Assembly (NCBI GenBank): GCA_004298725.1 | Contig: SCQA01000093.1 | Coordinates: 1-14,732 of the forward strand | Source of the DNA: a bacterium | Lineage (GTDB): Bacteria > Desulfobacterota > GWC2-55-46 | Direction: 5' to 3' | DNA: 14,732 bases | In this document: in pieces, positions 7,234 to 14,131 of the stretch | Numbering within the stretch: position 1 is the first letter of the stretch | How the letters are laid out: each line of letters starts with the position of its first letter | Program-made: the position numbers and the translations under genes | The notes under the pieces: model-generated | The model's database searches: none | What the model was told of the DNA's origin: nothing | The model's input: the letters and a program-made list of their open reading frames with translations, nothing else

Positions 7234-7998
7234 ATGAAACCGCGCGCAATAGTAATTGATGATGATCCGGCAGTGCAGGAGACCATTCGGCAGGCGCTAT
7301 CAGCCGACTACGAATTGGAGTTTGTTGACCGTCCAGATATAGCATGGGAGCTTTTTCTTTTCTTCAAAGAACCGATAGACATTCTTATTATGGAGGTTGT
7401 TCTTTCCAAGACGGACGGCGTGGCCCTATTGCGTAAGATACGCGAGATACATCCGTGGCTTCCGGTTCTTATAATTACCGGCCATAGCACGCATGAAAGA
7501 GCAAAGGAAATATGCAACCTTAACGTCGCCGGGTATATAGAAAAGCCGGTAACCGACGTGAAGCTCTTAAGGGAGAGGGTGGCCGCGCTGAGGAATTACT
7601 CGCACAACATGTACATGAAGTTCATGTCAAGAGGGAATGAGCCGGTAAAGTCGCAAAAGCTTCACCCTGTCACGATGCGGTGCCTCAGCGAAATTCACAA
7701 AAACTTCAATATGCCGATTACGGACGAGTTTCTCGCCGATAATTGCGGCGTGTCGCGCTCGCATTTATGCAAAATATTTAAAAGCGACTGCGGCATAACC
7801 ATCAAAGACTACATTACCGGCGTAAGGCTTGACGCCGCTAAAAAGCTTCTTCAAAACACCGCGTACACGGTCTCGGATATTCAGGAATACATCGGCTACA
7901 AGAGCAGAACGCATTTTTTCAATACTTTTAAAAGAAGAATCGGCGTAAGCCCAAGGCTTTTCAGGCGTTCGAGCGCGGTTCAGGAAGTTGTTGAATAA
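7234..7998 (+). CDS. Response-regulator-like protein: REC domain plus AraC-type DNA-binding domain
   Basis: This is a probable cytoplasmic transcription regulator. I chose the ATG at 7234 because AAGGGAG is at 7216-7222 and the protein then begins with the first receiver strand, MKPRAIVIDDDP; an upstream ATG at 7192 coincides with the predicted transcription start. The 254-residue product has an N-terminal receiver (about 1-125) and a C-terminal pair of helix-turn-helix motifs of AraC type (about 150-248: LADNCGVSRSHLCKIFKSDC, then IQEYIGYKSRTHFFNTFKR and IGVSPRLFRR). In the receiver the acidic pocket (Asp9-Asp11), Thr82 and Lys104 are present, but the phosphoacceptor position is Glu54, not Asp (IDILIMEVVLS). 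It may therefore act without phosphorylation. No histidine kinase gene adjoins it. Targets are unknown. Confidence 0.88.
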   Translation: MKPRAIVIDDDPAVQETIRQALSADYELEFVDRPDIAWELFLFFKEPIDILIMEVVLSKTDGVALLRKIREIHPWLPVLIITGHSTHERAKEICNLNVAGYIEKPVTDVKLLRERVAALRNYSHNMYMKFMSRGNEPVKSQKLHPVTMRCLSEIHKNFNMPITDEFLADNCGVSRSHLCKIFKSDCGITIKDYITGVRLDAAKKLLQNTAYTVSDIQEYIGYKSRTHFFNTFKRRIGVSPRLFRRSSAVQEVVE

Positions 7999-8012
7999 AA
8001 GGCCGGAGAATT

Positions 8013-8046
8013 GCGTAGCCGTCACTGCTGTCTGTGCCGGCTACGC
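8013..8046 (+). other. Stable hairpin after the regulator gene
   Basis: GCGTAGCCG (8013-8021) pairs perfectly with CGGCTACGC (8038-8046), and CAC/GTG extends the stem past one mismatch. It lies 15 bp after the regulator stop. There is no U tract, so termination would not be standard. A further small stem, AGACC (8048-8052) with GGTCT (8059-8063), follows at once. Confidence 0.55.
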
Positions 8047-8139
8047 CAGACCAAGATCGGTCTTATGCTCAAAAGCCAATGTGCGGTTGGGCGCTTTTTG
8101 CAAGCGGCGTAAATCGCGCAAATCAAGAGGGGTGTTGAC

Positions 8140-9270
8140 ATGACTGATGCGTCTAACGATTTCTTGTGGCACGTGGGCATAGTAGGCGCGGGCAGAATGG
8201 GTATGTCTATTTTTGATTATATTTTTACAGCAGGGCTTCGTATTACTTGGGTGGCGGGGTCGCCTGAAAAGGCCGACGAGCTTAGAAAAAAAGCCGATAA
8301 GATGCTTAAGCGCCTTTTTAAGCAAGGCATTAAATCAGCGGACGAGGTTCAAAAACTCGACGAAAGCATCTTTATAACGGATGATTATTCTGAGCTTGCC
8401 GGCGCCGACGTCATTATCGAGGCCGTTGCTGAAAACGCTGAAATTAAAAAAACCGTGCTTACGAAGATATTTAAAGCCGCCCAAAGCTCTGCGATAGTGG
8501 CTACGAATTCCGCCTCCATTATGCCGTCTGAGCTGTCAGAGGCGGATATTGATGCGCGCAGGTTTTTCGGGCTTCATTTTTTCTTTCCGGTCGAGGCAAC
8601 AGGTGTGGCGGAGCTTATAAGCAACGAAGCTTTTACAGCGCAAAATTTGAAAAAAGCAGGGAACTTCGCGCGCGACATAGGCCTTTTAACGGTTAATCAG
8701 GACGAAACGAACGCTTTTCTTTTAAGCGCTCTTGCCATGCCAATGGCCGGAGAGGCGTTTTTACTCGCTAAAAGAGTCGGCTTTAAGCTTGCCAACAAAA
8801 TAGCCTCATCTGAATTACTTCCGTACGGCCCGTTTTATTTATTTGATCAGGCCGGCGTAGACGCCACGATAGAGTCGTGCAGACGGTGCTACGGAAGAGA
8901 CCTTCTCGGCGGCAGGGACCGTTACTCTCAGTTGCTTTGTTTTATGAAACTCATGGCTGATTCAGCCGCCGAGGGCGATGGAAGACCGTCAAAATTTTTA
9001 AATGGCGCGTTTGAATACCCGCACGACCTTGAAGCGTGGAGGCGTCAGGAAATATTCTCGCTGGACAGCGAGCTTGACGATGAGAATCATGAGTCGCTTA
9101 GAAAAAGGTTCTTTGAGCTTCTTCTTGGCGCATTTTTGCGCGCTACGCAAAACAACCTCGTGGAGCCGGACTTGCTTAACGAAGCATGGAAACGAATCGC
9201 AGGCGCGGTAAAAGGCCCTCTGGAATGCGTATATGAAGGGAATTTGCCGGATTTTAAGGCAAGAGTTTAG
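8140..9270 (+). CDS. 3-hydroxyacyl-CoA dehydrogenase-like protein (stand-alone FadB-type module)
   Basis: Family members oxidise (S)-3-hydroxyacyl-CoA to 3-ketoacyl-CoA with NAD, or run in reverse in synthesis. The 376-residue protein begins at the ATG at 8140 with AGAGGGG at 8126-8132. An N-terminal Rossmann domain carries VGIVGAGRMG (12-21), then ADVIIEAVAEN (89-99) and TNSASIMPSELS. FGLHFFFPV supplies the catalytic His146, and Glu158 lies exactly 12 residues later, as in the His-Glu dyad of the family. Two C-terminal helical segments (about 190-255 and 322-362) resemble the duplicated 3HCDH_C domains of FadB/FadJ, but no crotonase domain is attached. The usual PGFIVNR motif reads NAFLLSA (191-197), so the conserved Asn is Ser196. 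Activity and substrate may differ from classical beta-oxidation enzymes. The PPTase-like gene lies downstream. Confidence 0.85.
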   Translation: MTDASNDFLWHVGIVGAGRMGMSIFDYIFTAGLRITWVAGSPEKADELRKKADKMLKRLFKQGIKSADEVQKLDESIFITDDYSELAGADVIIEAVAENAEIKKTVLTKIFKAAQSSAIVATNSASIMPSELSEADIDARRFFGLHFFFPVEATGVAELISNEAFTAQNLKKAGNFARDIGLLTVNQDETNAFLLSALAMPMAGEAFLLAKRVGFKLANKIASSELLPYGPFYLFDQAGVDATIESCRRCYGRDLLGGRDRYSQLLCFMKLMADSAAEGDGRPSKFLNGAFEYPHDLEAWRRQEIFSLDSELDDENHESLRKRFFELLLGAFLRATQNNLVEPDLLNEAWKRIAGAVKGPLECVYEGNLPDFKARV

Positions 9271-9303
9271 ACGCAAGCGAGCGATGGCTGAAGAGGCGCG
9301 CCG

Positions 9304-9345
9304 GCAGAGCGAGGCTCTGCGCTTGGCTCTGAATCAAAGTTTTTT
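9304..9345 (+). terminator. Possible weak terminator after the dehydrogenase gene
   Basis: GCAGAGC (9304-9310) pairs perfectly with GCTCTGC (9314-9320) around GAG. A TTTTTT run follows only at 9340-9345, about 20 nt later, so this is a poor match to an intrinsic terminator. A second GGCTCTG at 9325-9331 offers an alternative pairing partner. Confidence 0.3.
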
Positions 9346-9399
9346 CGGAACTTGTCGCTACTCGGCATAACAGACATTAGCCTTTGCCGATAGCCGGTG

Positions 9400-9530
9400 T
9401 TTTATCCGGGCTGTCGAAGTTTCGCGTTGACGGGACAGTCGCTTGGGGTTGGCGACGGGCTTGCGCGGCAACCCTGCATCTAAATCCATTTTCCCGCACG
9501 GTGTTTTTGACTTCGACAGCCCGAATAAAA
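9400..9530. mobile_element. MITE-like element with 21-bp terminal inverted repeats
   Basis: The 21-bp ends at 9400-9420 and 9510-9530 are reverse complements with a single mismatch; the core reads GGGCTGTCGAAGT on the left and ACTTCGACAGCCC on the right. The 89-bp interior encodes nothing convincing but has competing stems: GTCGC (9438-9442) with GCGAC (9452-9456), and GGGTTG (9446-9451) with CAACCC (9469-9474). Size and structure fit a miniature inverted-repeat element or a large palindromic intergenic repeat. I see no clear target-site duplication, and no second copy in the window. It separates the dehydrogenase and PPTase-like genes. The flanks, 9271-9399 and 9531-9671, hold no supported ORF. 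Confidence 0.6.
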
Positions 9531-9671
9531 TTTAATCGGTTGTGTCTTATATTCGCCCTTTTAAGCGCGGCGATATGAAGATACTTGCAAATAAGCAAGG
9601 TTTTAGCGCGCACAGCATATTTTAACGAAGACCCTAAAAACAGGCCATGCGAGCAAGGCTGAAAAGATGTG

Positions 9672-10433
9672 ATGCTATCATATAACACAGGCGTGCTTCT
9701 TTCCTGCGGCGTAGATATAACCAACAAACGGCGCATGAAAAAGCTTATGGAGCGCGGCGCGGCTCCATTGTGGGTTTTTAACACTAACGAGCTTAAAGAT
9801 ATCGCGCAAAATGAAGACCTCCTTTGCGGGTACTTTACCTTCAAAGAAGCGTTTTTAAAGGCGTTTGGTTCATCATGGCTTGGCGGCCCGGTGGGCGCGG
9901 ATGAAATAGAAGTTTCGATAACGCGCCCTGCATTAACCGGACAAAGCGCGTCATTCAGGTTTTTTGGCAGGGCAAGCGAAGCGTTTTTGAAATGCGGTTA
10001 TTCAAGCGTTAAAATGATTTTTTCAGAGTCTAACGGAAACGTCACAACAGGCGTGATTATGAGCAATCAACACGGAGCGCGTATTATAAGAAGCGCCGGC
10101 GTGGCGCGTGTCTGCCCTGATGCGCGGGTGGTAAGTTTTTTTGACAATAAACAGAACGCTCCAAGCGGAGAACATGGCGGAGAGATTTTTTTAAGGCGGC
10201 AAGCCGTTGAGGCCGCCGGCAGGGCCGCCGCGTATCGCGCCGTTGCCGGGCTTTTAAGAAAAGGCAGTTGGAAAACTACGCGTGAAGAGCACGCCATTGA
10301 AATAGTCACTGATCGCGCCGGCAGGCCGGTTATAGCCAACCCCTGTTCTTTCAGGCGCATAGCCGCGCCGGTTCTATCAATTTCATACACAAAGGACTAC
10401 GCAGTGTGTCTTGCCGCCGCCTTCGCTTGTTGA
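9672..10433 (+). CDS. Two-domain 4'-phosphopantetheinyl transferase-like protein
   Basis: PPTases move 4'-phosphopantetheine from CoA to a serine of acyl- or peptidyl-carrier proteins. The 253-residue product (an in-frame GTG at 9669 is an alternative start) has two AcpS-like halves. The first (about 1-135) has GVDITNKRRM with metal-site Asp15 and YFTFKEAFLKAFG with the KEA motif, followed by EIEV, but where AcpS has SISHT it reads MIFSESNGN. The second half (about 175-253) has RAAAYRAVAGLL in place of the KEA region, with no metal-binding Glu, and then IEIVTDRAGRPVI and LSISYTKDYAVCLAAAF, as in the CoA-binding half of Sfp-type enzymes. The halves thus appear complementary and in the reverse of Sfp order. 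The ribosome binding site is weak (AAGG at 9654-9657). It may serve a specialised acyl carrier together with the upstream dehydrogenase. Confidence 0.75.
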   Translation: MLSYNTGVLLSCGVDITNKRRMKKLMERGAAPLWVFNTNELKDIAQNEDLLCGYFTFKEAFLKAFGSSWLGGPVGADEIEVSITRPALTGQSASFRFFGRASEAFLKCGYSSVKMIFSESNGNVTTGVIMSNQHGARIIRSAGVARVCPDARVVSFFDNKQNAPSGEHGGEIFLRRQAVEAAGRAAAYRAVAGLLRKGSWKTTREEHAIEIVTDRAGRPVIANPCSFRRIAAPVLSISYTKDYAVCLAAAFAC

Positions 10434-10482
10434 AACGCGCCTTACACGAATCTAAACCGTTTTTTCCGGTTACTAACGCTTG

Positions 10483-10508
10483 AACGCGGCAAAAGCCAAG
10501 CGCGTTTT
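10483..10508 (+). terminator. Probable intrinsic terminator after the PPTase-like gene
   Basis: AACGCG (10483-10488) pairs with CGCGTT (10501-10506), with GC/GC pairing inside around AAAA, and the right arm runs into T6 (10505-10510), 50 bp after the stop. The internal CAAG bulge makes it imperfect. Confidence 0.6.
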
Positions 10509-10560
10509 TTAAAAATTTTAAGCGCGGCGCGCGATTGACCGCGAAAGGACTAAGTGACAT

Positions 10561-10596
10561 ATGCGGCTACTGCTTATTAACCCTTCACAATGTTAA
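10561..10596 (+). pseudogene. Possible decayed gene start (MRLLLINPSQC then stop)
   Basis: An ATG at 10561 with AAAGGA at 10544-10549 opens a frame reading MRLLLINPSQC before TAA at 10594-10596. The opening resembles the first strand of B12-binding/radical SAM proteins (MKxLLINPP), and the same frame stays open after the stop. It may be a remnant or chance. The rest of the 10434-10736 spacer holds the terminator at 10483 and a hairpin CGGCAA (10617-10622)/TTGCCG (10627-10632); I see no other gene. Confidence 0.2.
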
Positions 10597-10736
10597 GTAC
10601 GCAGTGTTGTATTTGACGGCAATGCGTTGCCGACGGCAAAATTTACGCGATTGCCGCAATATGAATTTGTGTTATTTCATTCAGCTGGGATTAAGAAAAG
10701 CCGTGGCACAAAAACAGGGTTGACTATTCCGGCAAG

Positions 10737-11420
10737 TCACTCAGGCTTGAATTCAGTTACAAGAGCTATGAAACAATCGAATTCCGATTTTGCGTCAGGC
10801 AACATGTCGTCAAAGTGCACACCAATCTTAATCTTGTCAAGGTCCTGCCCCATAGTGCGTATTTTGCCTCGTATTCTGCATTTGCGCTCCGCGCCAGGGA
10901 AGACAACCATCATTTCTATCATCCTGTTCAATTGAATAAGTTTTGAGAGAGCGTCTTTTTTTGCAATGGATGTTTTGATAATGCACTGGCAACCGTCGGC
11001 GCTTATGTCAATTATTACCATTGAAACAATTTCGTTGCCTATCATGGTGGTTGCCGGGAGTATGCATTCGTAGCGCATGCTGTGGCGCATGCGTATTTCC
11101 TCGATTTTTTTAGGGTAGGCAAGGAAAAAAAGCCTCGACGGAGATGAAACGACGTTCAGCACGGAAGATTTAAATCCGTAAACAGTGCTGTCGTGAAAGT
11201 AGCTTATGTTTATTTCACTGTCGCGCACTGAATCGCTTCTGAAGGTGCCGACAAGGTCCGAGGCCGAGGTTTTAGTAAGAACGAACTCGCCCTTTTCCAT
11301 GCCAACGAGGGAATTTTTAATCCGCAGGTTGAGTTTCATTATTTCAATCAAGAGTTCCGTGCCAAGAGGCACAGGTAGATGCGGCACGGTTTCAATCACT
11401 GCGACGCTTTGCTTTTCCAT
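10737..11420 (-). CDS. PilZ-domain c-di-GMP receptor, YcgR-like
   Basis: PilZ proteins bind cyclic di-GMP and alter motility, secretion or polysaccharide production. The ATG at 11420 (reading leftwards) has GAGAGG about 6 nt upstream and is preferred to a TTG at 11441; it gives 227 residues. The N-terminal half (about 15-105) looks like the YcgR flagellar-brake beta-barrel domain, starting PLGTELLIEI. The C-terminal PilZ domain (about 108-222) carries the binding signature RHSMR (Arg112, Arg116) and DISADG (138-143), so both the RxxxR and (D/N)xSxxG motifs are intact. It is encoded 150 bp downstream of the GGDEF gene on the same strand; a plausible promoter in the gap suggests it can also be transcribed alone. 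Partner proteins are unknown. Confidence 0.85.
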   Translation of the reverse strand: MEKQSVAVIETVPHLPVPLGTELLIEIMKLNLRIKNSLVGMEKGEFVLTKTSASDLVGTFRSDSVRDSEINISYFHDSTVYGFKSSVLNVVSSPSRLFFLAYPKKIEEIRMRHSMRYECILPATTMIGNEIVSMVIIDISADGCQCIIKTSIAKKDALSKLIQLNRMIEMMVVFPGAERKCRIRGKIRTMGQDLDKIKIGVHFDDMLPDAKSEFDCFIALVTEFKPE

Positions 11421-11504
11421 ACATAGCCTCTCATTGCTCAAGGTTTTATTATTTCTCAGCGCGGCAACGCGACGTTAAAGGCTGTTTATAACATCTTATA
11501 TATT

Positions 11505-11532
11505 ATTGTAGCACAAAGTTTGTGGCAGTAAA
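11505..11532 (-). promoter_or_regulatory. Candidate promoter for the PilZ gene with an operator-like palindrome
   Basis: On the minus strand TTTACT (11532-11527) and TACAAT (11510-11505) are 16 nt apart. Between them lies a perfect palindrome, CACAAA-N-TTTGTG (11512-11524), placed where a repressor would block polymerase. The start of PilZ translation is 85 bp downstream. This would uncouple PilZ expression from the GGDEF gene. Confidence 0.45.
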
Positions 11533-11570
11533 GGGGGCGGTATCGTTAATTTGAAAAAAGCATGTCTATA

Positions 11571-13913
11571 TCAGGCTTCCGGCTCATGTTCATTAGACAT
11601 AATGTCGGCCGTAACCACGCAGTTTCTGCCGGTTCTTTTCGCTTTGTAAAGGGCGTTGTCAGCGGCTTTAAGCACGCCCTCGATTGTAGCCGTTCCGCTT
11701 TCAAAGACCGCTACGCCAAAGGACAGCGTAATCTGGCCGGACATGCCGCTACCGATGTGCGAAGTTTTTAAAAGTTTTACGTTTTCGCGGAGAAATTCAG
11801 CGCGCCTCAGCGCGGTGTTAAGCGTTGCCTCAGGCATGATTATTATGAATTCCTCGCCGCCGTAACGGCAGGCCACGTCGCTGTCTCTGATGTTCTTCAG
11901 GATGAACTTGCCGAGTTCTGTTAGCAGAGCGTCTCCGGCGTCGTGCCCCATGGTGTCGTTGTACTTTTTGAAGAAGTCAATGTCCGTCATTATTATGCCG
12001 ATGGCGGTTCCTTTCCTGCGGGAGCGGCTTATCTCGCGCTTTAAAGTCTCTTCCATATAGCGCCGGTTGTAAAGTCCGGTAAGGGTGTCCCGTATTGACA
12101 TTGCGCGGAGCGCTTCTCTGAGTTTAAGATTTGAAAGCGACAGCGCTATGTGCTCCGCAACCCTCAGCGTAAGGGCTAATTTTTCCGCGATGATTCCCTG
12201 CGAGTTAAAAAGCCCCTCGGTTTCGTTTGCCATTAAATGAAATACGCCCAGCGTTTCGCCGTGCGCTATCATCGGAATGCAGATATACGCGGCGGCGTCT
12301 ACGCCGCAGTGCTTGCAGAGAAGGTCCGAACTGTTCGGCTTGTGAATATGCGGCTGGCCGCGGCGGAGCGCCCAGCAGTCGTCCGGGTTGAACGCGCCAA
12401 GTTCGGGGTTATTTTCCTGCCCCCACGCGCACACCGGTTCAAGCAGGTTATTTGAGTTGTTTATAAGGCAGACTTCGCCGGAGTCGGTTGGAAATATCTG
12501 CGACACGAATTTAACCAGAACAAGCGACGCCTCTTGGATGGTGTTGCAAACCTGATGAAGGTTATTCATCTGGCCGAGCAGATTGATTTCTTTATTCCGT
12601 TCTTCGAGGGACTTGGCTCTGAGGCTCAGTTCGTCGTTTGCGTATTTAAGCTCAGCGGTTCTCATGTTAACTGTTTCTTCAAGCCTGTTTTTCATCTGAC
12701 GGAGATCTTCCTCCGCCATCTGACGCTCGAAAAGCTCGTTTTGAAGCTTGGAATTAGCGTCGCTTATGGCCTTGCTTCTTTCAGCTACCTTGTCTTCAAG
12801 CTCAATGCTGTATGTAAGAAGTTTTTCGCGCGACTCCTTTAGGCCGTCCACCATTTGGTTGAATGACTTTGCTAAAAGCCCTACTTCGTCGCGCGAGGTT
12901 ACTTTTATCGCGGTAACGGCTGAGAGGTTTCCCTTGCCTATTTCCACTGACAGTTCGGATAATTTCTTAATGGGTTTTGTTATTCTCCTCGCAAAGACCG
13001 CGACTATAATTATTGACAGCGCGCCTATTGCGGCGAAGATGACGATGATTTTATCCCTCAGCTCTATGGCCGGCGCAAAAGCGATTGTTGCCGGAACTTC
13101 AAGCGCGAGCGTCCAGCCGTTCCCTTTGAAGTTCGCGAAGCCGCGTTCAGTGGCAAAAGCCGTTATTTCGTCCTGATGCGAGCCGCCGTGCCTTACTATA
13201 CCGGACGACATGCCCGAGTCAATGCTGTTTTTCGTGAATATCCAGTCGTAAAGCTTTTCTTTCTCCGTGCTGACAGCGTTTCGGTTTGAAAATATGATAT
13301 AGCCGTCCTTGTCAAGCAGGTTCACCTCCATTGTTTCCTTTGAGAAACGGGCAATGGTAGTCTGGTTCATTATCTTAATGACTTCATTTACGGGAAGCCT
13401 TGACACCACAACGCCTATTGGCATGCCCTTTTTGTTTCTTACAATTGAGGCGAAATGAAAAAACAGGTCTCCAAGTGATTCTGATTTTGATATGCGCATG
13501 ACGACGACGTCGCCCTTGGCAAGGTCTTCCCAGTAATCGGCAAACGCGTGCTTCTTGCCGATGCCTTCGCCGGACGTGTCAGCCACGCGAACTCTGTCAT
13601 TATTGAAAAACGATAACGAGGCGTATATCCTGTACTTGCTCCTGAATTCGGCAAGCCTCGCTGTCAGCTCTTTTGGCGTGGCCGTGCCGGAGTTTATGAC
13701 CGGGTCCGTCGTAAGATATTCGATGTCCGAGTACCTTTCGTAGAGCATTCGCTCTATTTTGTCCATGGAGTTCTCTGCGATGTCTTTCAAAGTGTAGTTT
13801 ATTTCGTCTTGAACTATTTTTGTGGTTGACGAATAGACGAAGTACGATATGACAACAATTGAGATGAGAACTATAACCGAGAAAAGAATTGTTAGCTTTA
13901 ATGAGAACTTCAT
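11571..13913 (-). CDS. Membrane diguanylate cyclase: Cache-HAMP-coiled coil-GAF-GGDEF
   Basis: This protein would synthesise c-di-GMP from GTP in response to external and cytoplasmic cues. It starts at the ATG at 13913 with AAAGGAC about 9 nt upstream and has 780 residues. Order: transmembrane helix about 7-27; periplasmic double-Cache-like sensor about 30-285; second helix about 288-308; HAMP about 309-361; coiled coil about 355-447; GAF about 450-595; GGDEF about 605-770. The catalytic loop is GGEEF (685-689), with DTLTGLYNRRY (609-619) and DIDFFKKYND (644-653) also intact. An RxxD inhibitory site (Arg676-Asp679) lies exactly five residues before GGEEF, so product feedback is likely. The GAF domain has a cysteine-rich stretch (Cys513, Cys533, Cys536, Cys545). 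PilZ is encoded downstream on the same strand. Confidence 0.95.
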   Translation of the reverse strand: MKFSLKLTILFSVIVLISIVVISYFVYSSTTKIVQDEINYTLKDIAENSMDKIERMLYERYSDIEYLTTDPVINSGTATPKELTARLAEFRSKYRIYASLSFFNNDRVRVADTSGEGIGKKHAFADYWEDLAKGDVVVMRISKSESLGDLFFHFASIVRNKKGMPIGVVVSRLPVNEVIKIMNQTTIARFSKETMEVNLLDKDGYIIFSNRNAVSTEKEKLYDWIFTKNSIDSGMSSGIVRHGGSHQDEITAFATERGFANFKGNGWTLALEVPATIAFAPAIELRDKIIVIFAAIGALSIIIVAVFARRITKPIKKLSELSVEIGKGNLSAVTAIKVTSRDEVGLLAKSFNQMVDGLKESREKLLTYSIELEDKVAERSKAISDANSKLQNELFERQMAEEDLRQMKNRLEETVNMRTAELKYANDELSLRAKSLEERNKEINLLGQMNNLHQVCNTIQEASLVLVKFVSQIFPTDSGEVCLINNSNNLLEPVCAWGQENNPELGAFNPDDCWALRRGQPHIHKPNSSDLLCKHCGVDAAAYICIPMIAHGETLGVFHLMANETEGLFNSQGIIAEKLALTLRVAEHIALSLSNLKLREALRAMSIRDTLTGLYNRRYMEETLKREISRSRRKGTAIGIIMTDIDFFKKYNDTMGHDAGDALLTELGKFILKNIRDSDVACRYGGEEFIIIMPEATLNTALRRAEFLRENVKLLKTSHIGSGMSGQITLSFGVAVFESGTATIEGVLKAADNALYKAKRTGRNCVVTADIMSNEHEPEA

Positions 13914-14008
13914 TAGTCAGTCCTTTTTAAACGGCGCGGGCATGGCGGCAATTTGCCACTTTTCTTTTAAAGCTATTGTATCTCTCGATGGATGTGTCAG
14001 TTGACAAG

Positions 14009-14131
14009 ATGTTAAGCCGTGGAACTGTCAGGTGGAAAATCGGGCTGGCGTTTCTGTTGTATGCTTGCGCTTGCGTAAGCGTTAAACGCCGGAGCGTCGG
14101 TGAAAAGAAAAGCCTTGAGCCTAACACTTAA
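14009..14131 (+). CDS. Possible 40-residue lipoprotein
   Basis: This short ORF begins at the ATG at 14009 and ends with TAA at 14129-14131. Its first half has basic residues followed by a hydrophobic run, KIGLAFLLYACACVSV, that looks like a lipoprotein signal with LYAC as a loose lipobox (Tyr at -2 is atypical). The rest is short, basic and polar (KRRSVGEKKSLEPNT). There is no good Shine-Dalgarno sequence, only AAG just before the ATG, and the nested stem at 14047-14090 lies inside it, so it may instead be non-coding. If real, it would resemble the very short lipoproteins of Gram-negative cell envelopes. Confidence 0.28.
   Translation: MLSRGTVRWKIGLAFLLYACACVSVKRRSVGEKKSLEPNT

Noticed and set aside
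9377..9844. 155-codon minus-strand ORF across the MITE-like element
   Set aside because: It runs through the inverted-repeat element and into the PPTase-like gene antisense, has no family signature and no good ribosome binding site.
10690..10736. Intrinsic terminator for the PilZ gene on the minus strand
   Set aside because: The T-rich stretches here are not preceded by a stem longer than about 3 bp.
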